NCBI GenBank assembly: GCA_003518745.1
Contig: DOYB01000212.1
Coordinates: forward strand, 1 to 9,394
DNA: 9,394 bases
Direction of reading: 5' to 3'
Source of the DNA: Selenomonas sp.
GTDB taxonomy: Bacteria; Bacillota; Negativicutes; Selenomonadales; Selenomonadaceae
Positions 1 to 5,987 of the stretch are shown here, one piece after another (position 1 is the first letter of the stretch; each line of letters starts with the position of its first letter). The translations under genes were made by a program, and so were the position numbers. The notes under the pieces were generated by a model that saw only the letters and a list, made by a program, of their open reading frames with translations, was not told the DNA's origin and made no database searches.

Positions 1-1214
1 TTTCCGCCGGAAAGATTCTTGATAAGCTGTTCCCTGTCAGAAACCTTTATGCGAAGCAGCTTGATGTATTCATCCGCCAGCTTGACCTGTTCACTGTAGG
101 AAATATGCTTGAACATGCCGTCCTTCGCCTGCATTGCCAGGATGATATTTTCCCTCACAGACAGGTCGCCGATAATGCCCGATACCTTGCGGTCCTCAGG
201 ACAGAAGGCAATTTTCTGTTTCATGGCCGCCATCGGGTCATTCAATGATACATTCTTACCCTTTATCTTGATGCCGCCCTTGTCGATTCCATTTACACCG
301 AAAAGCAGTTCCGCCGTTTCCGTACGTCCCGAGCCAAGAAGTCCCGCGAACCCCATGACCTCGCCCTTGTGTATTTTCAGATCCACGTCGAAAATCTGAC
401 CAACAGAACCTATGTGGTCCGCTTCCAGGAATACCTCCTCGGATGGGGTGCTCTTTTCCGCCTGCTTGTCCATGTCCTTGACATCGTCCAGATTCTTTCC
501 CACCATCTTCGCGATGAGCTCCAGCTTGGGCAGCTTGGCAACCTCGTAGGCCCCCACCAGTTCGCCGTTCCTAAGCACGGTGATATGGTCGCACAAATCA
601 TAAATCTGTTCCAAAAAGTGAGATATGAATATAATTCCCATTCCCTGCTTCTGCAGTCTGCGGATTATCGCGAAGAGCCTTTCCGTTTCCTGTTCATCAA
701 GGCTGGAGGTTGGCTCATCCAGAATCAATATCTTTGCCGATACATCCACGGCCCTGGCAATCGCGATCATCTGCTGTATGGCCACTGAATAATGATCCAG
801 TGTCTTTGTAACGTCTATATCAATGTTCAGCGTGTGGAGCAGCTCCGCGGAACGCTTGTTGATGGTCTTCCAATCTATGAATCCGAATTTCCGCGGCTCG
901 CGGCCTATGAAGATATTCTCCGCGACACTCAGGTTAGAGCAGAGGTTAACCTCCTGATACACGGTGGAAATACCGCATTCCTGAGCTTCCTTAGGCGTAC
1001 GAGGGAATATTTCCTTGCCATCCAGCCGGACGGTTCCCCCATCCCTTTGATAAACACCTGTCAAAACCTTTACCAGCGTGGATTTTCCCGCGCCATTTTC
1101 TCCCATCAGAGAGTGGACCTCACCGGCATGCAGGGTAAAATCAACATTTGAAAGCGCTCTAACACCCGGAAACACCTTGTCGATATTCCGCATCTCCAAA
1201 AGTGCCTGTCCCAT
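1..1214 (-). CDS. ytfR: Sugar ABC importer, tandem ATP-binding protein (YtfR-like), 3' end cut by window edge
   Basis: This is the energy-coupling ATPase of a CUT2-type sugar importer, acting on the inner face of the membrane. The reading frame is open from an ATG at 1214 to the window edge: 404 codons, while the family is about 500. Domain 1 has Walker A G38-ENGAGKST, Q-loop Q87 in VYQEVN, a non-canonical signature YSVAIQQM (142-149), Walker B ILILDE (162-167) and H-loop H199. Domain 2 starts near residue 260, has the degenerate P-loop GLLGSGRTE (291-299, Arg in place of Lys) usual for sugar importers, and reaches its LSGG signature at the edge. Stretches such as VYQEVNL, FIGREP, GLLGSGRTETAE and FCPEDRK match E. 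coli YtfR as I recall it, so a galactofuranose-type furanose is the likely substrate class; this is inferred, not shown. A GGAGG lies 7 nt before the start. It follows the binding-protein gene after a terminator, and the permeases presumably lie off the left edge. Confidence 0.93.
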   Translation of the reverse strand, partial: MGQALLEMRNIDKVFPGVRALSNVDFTLHAGEVHSLMGENGAGKSTLVKVLTGVYQRDGGTVRLDGKEIFPRTPKEAQECGISTVYQEVNLCSNLSVAENIFIGREPRKFGFIDWKTINKRSAELLHTLNIDIDVTKTLDHYSVAIQQMIAIARAVDVSAKILILDEPTSSLDEQETERLFAIIRRLQKQGMGIIFISHFLEQIYDLCDHITVLRNGELVGAYEVAKLPKLELIAKMVGKNLDDVKDMDKQAEKSTPSEEVFLEADHIGSVGQIFDVDLKIHKGEVMGFAGLLGSGRTETAELLFGVNGIDKGGIKIKGKNVSLNDPMAAMKQKIAFCPEDRKVSGIIGDLSVRENIILAMQAKDGMFKHISYSEQVKLADEYIKLLRIKVSDREQLIKNLSGG

Positions 1215-1238
1215 ATTCTCGCCTCCATTCAAGATTAA

Positions 1239-1330
1239 GGAGCTGTCACGTAATACAATTCATTGCGAAACAGCATATAAAATTTTTCTTTACAGTATTA
1301 TTGAAATTAATTGCATTTCGTGACAGTTTC
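1239..1330. repeat. 26-bp imperfect inverted repeat with a 40-nt spacer upstream of the ATPase gene
   Basis: The arms are 1239-1264 and 1305-1330, separated by 40 AT-rich bases. The perfect core is CTGTCACG against CGTGACAG. In minus-strand RNA 22 of 26 positions pair, counting one G-U. It lies between the terminator after the binding-protein gene and the ribosome binding site of the ATPase gene, ending 24 nt before that start codon. It could be an mRNA-stabilising stem-loop, an operator for an unknown regulator, or the remnant of a small mobile element. I see no second copy in the window. Confidence 0.6.
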
Positions 1331-1351
1331 TTATTCAATCATATTTATTTA

Positions 1352-1385
1352 GTCAAAAAACCGGGATTTCTCCCGGTTTTTTGAC
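1352..1385 (-). terminator. Perfect bidirectional intrinsic terminator between ytfQ-like and ytfR-like genes
   Basis: A perfect 15-bp inverted repeat (1352-1366 with 1371-1385) with a 4-nt loop has a CCGGGA/TCCCGG core flanked by A6 and T6, so it ends in a U-run on either strand. It begins 34 nt after the stop codon of the binding-protein gene. Because the ATPase gene continues in the same direction with no convincing promoter of its own, it probably allows partial read-through, giving much binding protein and less ATPase and permease. Confidence 0.92.
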
Positions 1386-1419
1386 TGCAGGGCGGACAGC
1401 CTGCTCTATAAACTCCGCA

Positions 1420-2436
1420 TTAGTACTTACGATTGGGCAACGTGTCCTTTGCGACCTCAGCCGGGAACACACCTTCGGGAACGTATACGAGCTTCTCAAC
1501 CTTCTCACCATTGAGAACCTTCTTGGCTGTCTCCATAAGGGTCTCACCCTGGAGAGGATTGCACTCAACCGTGCAGTTTGCCTTGCCTTCGATCATAGCC
1601 TGGAAGATACCCTTAACGCCATCGATGGAAACGATGGTGATATCCTGACCGGGCTTCAAGCCTGCGGCCTCGATTGCCTGAATAGCGCCGAGAGCCATAT
1701 CATCATTATGAGCAAAGAGAACATCAATCTTGTCGCGATCGGACTTCAGGAAGGACTCCATGACCTCCTGGCCCTTCTGGCGAGTGAACTCACCGGTCTG
1801 GGAAGCAAGGATATTATACTTGGAAGCATTGGGGGAAGCAGCCATAGCCTCTTTGAAGCCTTCCTGGCGGCCAAGAGCCACGGACGCGCCTACAGTGCCT
1901 TCCAGGATAACGACATTGTACTGAGAACCGCTGCGGGGCTGCTTGTTGTTCTTGGTCATGTACTCATCAAGCCATTTGAAGACGTTCTGACCCTCTGTCT
2001 TGGAATCGGTACCGATCTTTGCGACATAGAGAGAATCATCGCTGAGCTTCACATCGCGATCCACCACGATGACGGGAATCTTGGCATCCTTAGCTTCCTT
2101 CAAAACAGTGTCCCAACCTGTTTCCACGATCGGAACGAAGGCAATGATGTCAACGCCCTGAGCGATAAAGGAACGAATTGCCTTAATCTGGTTCTCCTGC
2201 TTCTGCTGCGCGTCAGAGAACTGGAGCTCGATACCTGCTGCCTTCGCGGCGTTCTTGACGGATTCCGTGTTAGCTGTACGCCATTCGGATTCCGCGCCAA
2301 TCTGGGAGAAACCCATTGTAATCTTCTTGTCACCCTTGTCACCCGAGGAATTGCCGGAAGATGAATCTCCGCCGCCGCATCCTGCAGCAAACACCATCAT
2401 GGCAGCTGCTAAAAACATGGCAATTAGTTTTTTCAT
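1420..2436 (-). CDS. ytfQ: Galactofuranose-type sugar-binding lipoprotein (YtfQ-like)
   Basis: This 338-residue protein is the extracytoplasmic substrate-binding protein of the importer. It begins with a lipoprotein signal: MKK, a hydrophobic segment at about 4-18, and a lipobox ending at Cys20, followed by a Gly/Ser/Asp-rich tether to about residue 38. The periplasmic-binding-protein fold follows. Blocks such as GFSQIGAES-WR (42-53), QQKQENQIKA-RSF, GTVGASVA (180-187), GEFTRQKG-EVMESF and HNDDM-GAIQAI match E. coli YtfQ closely as I recall it, which points to galactofuranose or a similar furanose. The ATG at 2436 is chosen because it starts the signal peptide and has AAGGAG 10 nt upstream; a TTG at 2481 is in frame but has no well-placed ribosome binding site. 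It is the first gene after a strong promoter with paired operators and is followed by a terminator. The exact substrate is not provable from sequence. Confidence 0.93.
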   Translation of the reverse strand: MKKLIAMFLAAAMMVFAAGCGGGDSSSGNSSGDKGDKKITMGFSQIGAESEWRTANTESVKNAAKAAGIELQFSDAQQKQENQIKAIRSFIAQGVDIIAFVPIVETGWDTVLKEAKDAKIPVIVVDRDVKLSDDSLYVAKIGTDSKTEGQNVFKWLDEYMTKNNKQPRSGSQYNVVILEGTVGASVALGRQEGFKEAMAASPNASKYNILASQTGEFTRQKGQEVMESFLKSDRDKIDVLFAHNDDMALGAIQAIEAAGLKPGQDITIVSIDGVKGIFQAMIEGKANCTVECNPLQGETLMETAKKVLNGEKVEKLVYVPEGVFPAEVAKDTLPNRKY

Positions 2437-2577
2437 GATTTCAATTCTCCTTTTCTGAAAAAATCTAAAAAACAACGACAACCCTTTCTTCCCGACTCCC
2501 CTCCTTCTTCAATCCCTGTATGTATCTTCAGGATTTCTTTCCCGTGTTCGTTATTTTTTGCTCGAGCACAGTTTACA
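2437..2577 (-). other. 5' untranslated leader of the ytfQ-like transcript (about 140 nt)
   Basis: From the predicted transcription start near 2577 to the start codon there are about 140 nt. This leader contains the promoter-proximal operator. Around 2505 it carries an extra purine-rich, SD-like stretch (AAGGAGGGG) that has no start codon at a suitable distance. A weak hairpin is possible at about 2511-2537 (AATCCTG with CAGGGATT). I recognise no known riboswitch here and no credible leader peptide. Confidence 0.45.
2557..2570. promoter_or_regulatory. Promoter-proximal operator O1, LacI-family type palindrome
   Basis: The site reads TTTGCTCGAGCACA on the plus strand. It differs by one base from the perfect palindrome TGTGCTCGAGCACA. 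Even symmetry with a central CG is typical of LacI-family operators. It sits about 7 to 20 nt downstream of the predicted transcription start of the ytfQ-like gene, where a bound repressor would block initiation or early elongation. The likely ligand is the regulator encoded at 2709-3728. Confidence 0.8.
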
Positions 2578-2583
2578 CTTAAT

Positions 2584-2612
2584 AAAATACACTAAGAAAC
2601 ACGCCTTGTCAA
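2584..2612 (-). promoter_or_regulatory. Sigma-A promoter of the ytfQ-like operon
   Basis: On the minus strand there is a consensus -35 TTGACA (2612-2607), a 17-nt spacer and a -10 TATTTT (2589-2584). Transcription would start near 2577. Upstream, bases 2613-2639 are almost pure A/T with short A- and T-tracts, which could act as an UP element and ease DNA bending. Operators lie on both sides. Confidence 0.85.
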
Positions 2613-2639
2613 TAGCAATATATAAATTTTTCTAAAAAA

Positions 2640-2653
2640 TGTTCTCGAGCACA
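2640..2653. promoter_or_regulatory. Upstream operator O2, LacI-family type palindrome
   Basis: The site reads TGTTCTCGAGCACA on the plus strand, again one base from TGTGCTCGAGCACA, and it shares the 10-mer CTCGAGCACA with the downstream site. It is centred about 70 bp upstream of the predicted transcription start and 83 bp (close to eight helical turns) from the other operator. That spacing is suited to a tetrameric repressor or to cooperative looping. Confidence 0.8.
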
Positions 2654-2708
2654 AACTTCTCCTAAAAAAAACAATCACGGCATATACCCCACTATTAAAT
2701 CCCGGCAG

Positions 2709-3728
2709 CTACAGGTTTTGCAAAATCCGAATATCATTTGTCATAATATGGAGTTCACGATCCGGCTCTATACCATTTACCAAGGAATCGTAGACCAGCT
2801 GCATTGCCTTTTGCCCTTGGCGCCTTGGATGCTGGTATATAGTCGCGGCTATGACACCGGCCTTCATCATTTCCACGACCCCAGGCACCGTATCGAATGC
2901 TACCACCGTGATTTTTTTCCGTCTCGCGAGGGACTCAATGGCCCTGCACGCGCCGTAAGCGCCGCCCGAGGACGCGAAAAACATGGCGCCTATGTCCTCG
3001 TGCTGCTCCAGCATGGCCTTTACCTTTTCATAGGCACATATCTCATCATCATTGTCCTCTTCTACCTTTACAATAGAAAACTTCTCATCCTGTTCAATAA
3101 CGGACTGAAATCCATTCAAGCGTTCCTGATGGCCAAACATCCGAAAGGAACCTAACATAACCCCTATCCTGCCGCCTTGGGGACAAATCAATCTCAGCAA
3201 CGCGGCCGCTGTCTCGCCGCCATTGCGATAATCGCTGCCCACATAGCAATGCCGCCCGGCCTCATGAATATCATTATTGACCGTCACGATAAATATGCCT
3301 TTGGAGCGCATGGCGAGAAGCCTCTCCCTCACCTCATGCGAATTGATGGGATTGATTATGAGCCCTTGGATTCTTGGCATCAGTTCATCCAAAGCCTCAC
3401 ACTGCAGCTCTACGTCATAGCCCTCCGTCAAACGCCATATAGTGTTCAATCCGAACAGGTTATACTTTTCCTCCGCCTTTTTCATGGCCTCAATGACATC
3501 ATCGAAGAAGCTGAGTCCCTTCGCCGGAAGAACGATACCCACGGTAGGCTTGTTTTGCCGTGACACCAGCGCTCGTCCCGCGGGATTTGGGACATAGTTC
3601 AGTTTTTTTGCCGTGGACAGGATAAGTTCCTTTTTATCCTGTTTTACATTGCCGCGGTTGTTAAGCACCCTGTCCACTGTACCGCGGGAAACACCGCACA
3701 TTTCCGCGATTTGTTTAATGGTGACCAT
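2709..3728 (-). CDS. LacI-family transcriptional regulator, likely repressor of the adjacent sugar importer
   Basis: The protein is 339 residues, the normal length for the family. The N-terminal helix-turn-helix spans about residues 3-23 (TIKQIAEMCGVSRGTVDRVLN), and the recognition helix carries TVDRVLN where most members have TVSRVLN. A hinge-helix segment NPAGRALVS (48-56) follows, then a sugar-binding-protein-like ligand domain from about 62 to the end (GIVLPA, GLIINPINS, VTVNNDI, YVGSDY, VVAFDT). The ATG at 3728 is preceded by a G-rich SD (GGGGAG) 6 nt upstream. It lies directly upstream of the ytfQ-like gene on the same strand with its own promoter. Two matching palindromes flank the importer promoter, so it probably represses the importer until its sugar inducer binds. 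No copy of that palindrome is seen at its own promoter, so autoregulation is not supported. The TAG stop is followed within 45 nt by a T8 run without a convincing stem, so termination may be leaky. Confidence 0.92.
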   Translation of the reverse strand: MVTIKQIAEMCGVSRGTVDRVLNNRGNVKQDKKELILSTAKKLNYVPNPAGRALVSRQNKPTVGIVLPAKGLSFFDDVIEAMKKAEEKYNLFGLNTIWRLTEGYDVELQCEALDELMPRIQGLIINPINSHEVRERLLAMRSKGIFIVTVNNDIHEAGRHCYVGSDYRNGGETAAALLRLICPQGGRIGVMLGSFRMFGHQERLNGFQSVIEQDEKFSIVKVEEDNDDEICAYEKVKAMLEQHEDIGAMFFASSGGAYGACRAIESLARRKKITVVAFDTVPGVVEMMKAGVIAATIYQHPRRQGQKAMQLVYDSLVNGIEPDRELHIMTNDIRILQNL

Positions 3729-3782
3729 ATATTACTCCCCCCCTATGAACAGTTCCTTGTACATCTCTATGAAAGCAAACGG

Positions 3783-3820
3783 AGCCAAGCCGACAGGTGA
3801 GACCTGGCTGAGTCTCTCAC
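3783..3820 (-). other. Possible alternative hairpins in the regulator mRNA leader
   Basis: In the minus-strand RNA, GTGAGA (3820-3815) can pair with TCTCAC (3802-3797). Alternatively, CAGGT (3806-3802) pairs with ACCTG (3798-3794) with only a 3-nt loop, extendable by AGC with GCT. The two options share bases and exclude each other. They lie about 55-90 nt before the start codon. No known riboswitch class is recognised, and the structures are short enough to be chance. Confidence 0.3.
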
Positions 3821-3866
3821 ACAAGCAGGCAAAAAACAGAAGATTTTCACCATACCAGATAAGCAT

Positions 3867-3894
3867 ATTGTACTACGAAATCTTGGCGAGTCAA
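3867..3894 (-). promoter_or_regulatory. Predicted sigma-A promoter of the LacI-family regulator gene
   Basis: The minus strand has TTGACT (3894-3889), a 16-nt spacer and TACAAT (3872-3867). Each hexamer is one base off consensus. Transcription would start near 3860, leaving a leader of about 130 nt. The -35 lies inside the 8-mer GGCTTGAC, which also occurs 35 bp upstream (3932-3925). The rest of the 293-nt gap between this gene and trpA holds only the trp terminator and the leader hairpins. Confidence 0.65.
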
Positions 3895-3960
3895 GCCTAA
3901 AGGGCTCAGATGAAAGTCAAAGAAGTCAAGCCGTTAGACGCAAAAAGACAAACGAACCGA

Positions 3961-4006
3961 TATGACAAAAGCGCCTTTTCCAAACAGAAAGGGCGCTTTT
4001 GTCATA
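3961..4006 (-). terminator. Intrinsic terminator of the trp operon
   Basis: A perfect 15-bp inverted repeat (3961-3975 with 3992-4006) extends inward through one mismatch by four further pairs, leaving a 6-nt loop. The GC core GGCGC/GCGCC is flanked by A4 and T4, so it can act in both directions. It starts 15 nt after the trpA stop codon and insulates the trp operon from the regulator gene downstream. Confidence 0.93.
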
Positions 4007-4021
4007 TATTTTTTCCAATCA

Positions 4022-4804
4022 CTAATTTCCCAAGCCGGCAACCGCTTCCTTCATCTGCTTAACATAGCTGCCCACATGGGCCGGAGCCTCCCTGCCATAC
4101 TCTGCCAATAGCTTCACTATGGCGGAGCCTACAATGGCCCCATCCGCGATAGAGGCCATCTTTTTTGCCTGTTCCGGCGTGGAGATGCCGAAGCCTATGG
4201 CGCAGGGCAGATCCGTACTCGCCCTTACCGCCCCCACTATGACCGCCAAATCCGTCTTAATCTCGCTCCTGACTCCCGTCACCCCAAGGCTGGAAACTAT
4301 GTACAGGAAGCCCTCCGCCTCCTTGGCTATGGCAGCGATACGTTTCTCCGAGGTAGGAGCTATCATGGAAATGAAGCTTACGCCATATTTCCTGCAAAGC
4401 GGCAGGAACTCCTCCCTTTCCTCAAAGGGCACGTCAGGGAGAATCAGCCCGTCTATGCCGCAATCCCTGCAGGCAGAGAGGAATCTTTCCCCCCCGTAGG
4501 AAAATACCACATTTGCATAAGTCATGAAAACGAAGGGTGTATTGATATCCTGCCGCAATCTCTTAACCATCTCGAAAACCTTGTCCGTTGTAACGCCGCC
4601 GGAAAGGGCGCGGAAATTCGCCTCCTGAATAACAGGCCCCTCTGCCGTTGGATCGGAAAAGGGAATGCCAAGCTCTATCAAATCCGCCCCCGCATCCACA
4701 GCAGCCCTGACAACAGCCTCCGTTGTTTCAATATCAGGATCCCCGCAGGTTATGAAGGGAATGAATGCCTTCCCGTTGGAAAACGCGTTTTTTATGTTAC
4801 TCAT
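4022..4804 (-). CDS. trpA: Tryptophan synthase alpha subunit
   Basis: TrpA cleaves indole-3-glycerol phosphate to indole and glyceraldehyde 3-phosphate, passing indole to TrpB within the alpha2-beta2 complex. The protein is 260 residues, the usual length. Visible motifs are PFITCGDP (15-23), the catalytic-Glu block LIELGIPFSDP (42-52, Glu44 matching E. coli Glu49), EGPVIQ-A, LPDVPFEE (122-129) and GFGISTPEQA (204-213). The residue matching E. coli catalytic Asp60 is Glu55 (TAEGP instead of LADGP), a conservative change. The ATG at 4804 is preferred over an in-frame start 27 nt upstream because GGAG lies 7 nt before it and the MSNIKNAF start fits the family. It overlaps the end of trpB by 8 nt (ATGAGTAA), which suggests translational coupling that would keep the subunits balanced. 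Last gene of the operon. Confidence 0.97.
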   Translation of the reverse strand: MSNIKNAFSNGKAFIPFITCGDPDIETTEAVVRAAVDAGADLIELGIPFSDPTAEGPVIQEANFRALSGGVTTDKVFEMVKRLRQDINTPFVFMTYANVVFSYGGERFLSACRDCGIDGLILPDVPFEEREEFLPLCRKYGVSFISMIAPTSEKRIAAIAKEAEGFLYIVSSLGVTGVRSEIKTDLAVIVGAVRASTDLPCAIGFGISTPEQAKKMASIADGAIVGSAIVKLLAEYGREAPAHVGSYVKQMKEAVAGLGN

Positions 4805-5987
4805 TGATATTCTCCCCCCTATAGCGAGCAATAGCGGCGCAATCCTTGTCTCCCCTGCCGGACAGGGTTATTACCATGAGCTTGTCCTTTGAAAGGGTGG
4901 GGGCCAGCTTCATGGCGTGGGCTACGGCATGGGCGGACTCGATGGCAGGAATTATTCCCTCTGTCCTTGAGAGGTATTCAAAGGCCTCCACTGCCTCCTC
5001 ATCGGTGACAGGCACATATTTAGCGCGTCCGCTGTCATTGAGGTAGGCATGCTCTGGGCCAATTCCCGGATAATCAAGTCCCGCGGATATGGAATACACC
5101 GGAGCGATCTGCCCGTATTCGTCCTGGCAGAAGTAGGATTTCATCCCGTGGAAAATGCCAACCCTGCCGGTATTGACAGTGGCGGCTGTCTCAAAGGTAT
5201 CGATTCCCCTGCCTGCCGCCTCGCAGCCTATCAGCTGTACGTCCTTATCCTCAATGAAATGGTAGAAGCTGCCCATGGCATTCGAGCCGCCCCCAACACA
5301 GGCAATGACCACATCGGGCAAACGTCCTTCCAGCCTCATCATTTCCTCTTTTATCTCTCTGGAAATAACTGCCTGAAAATCCCTCACGATCATCGGAAAT
5401 GGATGCGGTCCCATTACGGAACCAAGGCAGTAATGTGTGTCGCTGATACGGCTTGTCCATTCCCTAAAGGTTTCGGAAACGGCATCCTTCAAGGTTCCGG
5501 TTCCATTGCTGACGGGAATGACCTCAGCCCCCAAGAGCCTCATGCGGTACACGTTCAGTGCCTGCCGCTTAGTGTCCTCCTCACCCATATAGACACGGCA
5601 TTCCATGTCCAGAAGAGCCGCCGCCGTAGCGGTTGCCACCCCATGCTGCCCCGCTCCCGTTTCGGCAATAAGACGTGTCTTTCCCATTTTCTTTGCCAAA
5701 AGCGCCTGCCCAAGCACATTGTTTATCTTGTGAGAGCCTGTATGGTTAAGATCCTCACGCTTCAGATATATCTTTGCGCCGCCCAGCTCTCTGGTCAGCT
5801 TTTTCGCGAAATACAGCCGAGAGGGTCTGCCCGCGTAATCATTGAAAAGCTGCCGCAGCTCCGACTGAAAGCCCTCGTCCTCCTTCGCGGCGAGATACGC
5901 CTCCTCCAGCTCCATAACGGCGTTCATAAGGGTCTCTGGTATATATTGTCCGCCGTAGATGCCAAAGCGTCCCTTTGGATTAGTCAT
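4797..5987 (-). CDS. trpB: Tryptophan synthase beta subunit
   Basis: TrpB is the PLP enzyme that condenses indole with L-serine to give L-tryptophan. At 396 residues it has the usual length. The N-terminal GRFG-YGGQY-PETLM (6-21) is diagnostic of the classical TrpB1 type. The PLP lysine is Lys87 in HTGSHKINN (82-90). Glu109 in ETGAGQHG is the catalytic glutamate. The phosphate-binding GGGSNAMGS is at 232-240, the monovalent-cation region lies around GLDYPGIGPEH (303-313), and SGRGDKD is at 376-382. All key residues are present. The start at 5987 has GGAG 8 nt upstream and overlaps the trpF stop by 8 nt (ATGACTAA). The 3' end overlaps trpA the same way, with the trpA ribosome binding site encoded by the RGENINE tail. 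Confidence 0.98.
   Translation of the reverse strand: MTNPKGRFGIYGGQYIPETLMNAVMELEEAYLAAKEDEGFQSELRQLFNDYAGRPSRLYFAKKLTRELGGAKIYLKREDLNHTGSHKINNVLGQALLAKKMGKTRLIAETGAGQHGVATATAAALLDMECRVYMGEEDTKRQALNVYRMRLLGAEVIPVSNGTGTLKDAVSETFREWTSRISDTHYCLGSVMGPHPFPMIVRDFQAVISREIKEEMMRLEGRLPDVVIACVGGGSNAMGSFYHFIEDKDVQLIGCEAAGRGIDTFETAATVNTGRVGIFHGMKSYFCQDEYGQIAPVYSISAGLDYPGIGPEHAYLNDSGRAKYVPVTDEEAVEAFEYLSRTEGIIPAIESAHAVAHAMKLAPTLSKDKLMVITLSGRGDKDCAAIARYRGENINE

Noticed and set aside
1381..2364. Long plus-strand open frame (327 codons) opposite the binding-protein gene
   Set aside because: It is the antisense shadow of a clearly recognisable lipoprotein gene, and its product shows no family features.
2437..2481. 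Upstream in-frame TTG start that would lengthen the binding protein by 15 residues
   Set aside because: The extension (SLFFRFFQKRRIEI) precedes a complete lipoprotein signal peptide and lacks a suitably spaced ribosome binding site.
2662..2708. Terminator for the regulator gene
   Set aside because: A T8 run is present on the minus strand, but I find no stable GC-rich stem in front of it.
3890..3932. Direct repeat GGCTTGAC (minus strand) around the regulator promoter
   Set aside because: Only 8 bp and two copies, one being the -35 region; the second copy has no fitting -10, so it may be chance.
3729..4021. T-box, tryptophan attenuator or other known riboswitch in the gap between trpA and the regulator
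   Set aside because: No T-box motif, no Trp-codon leader peptide and no known aptamer is seen; the trp leader should lie upstream of trpE, outside the window.
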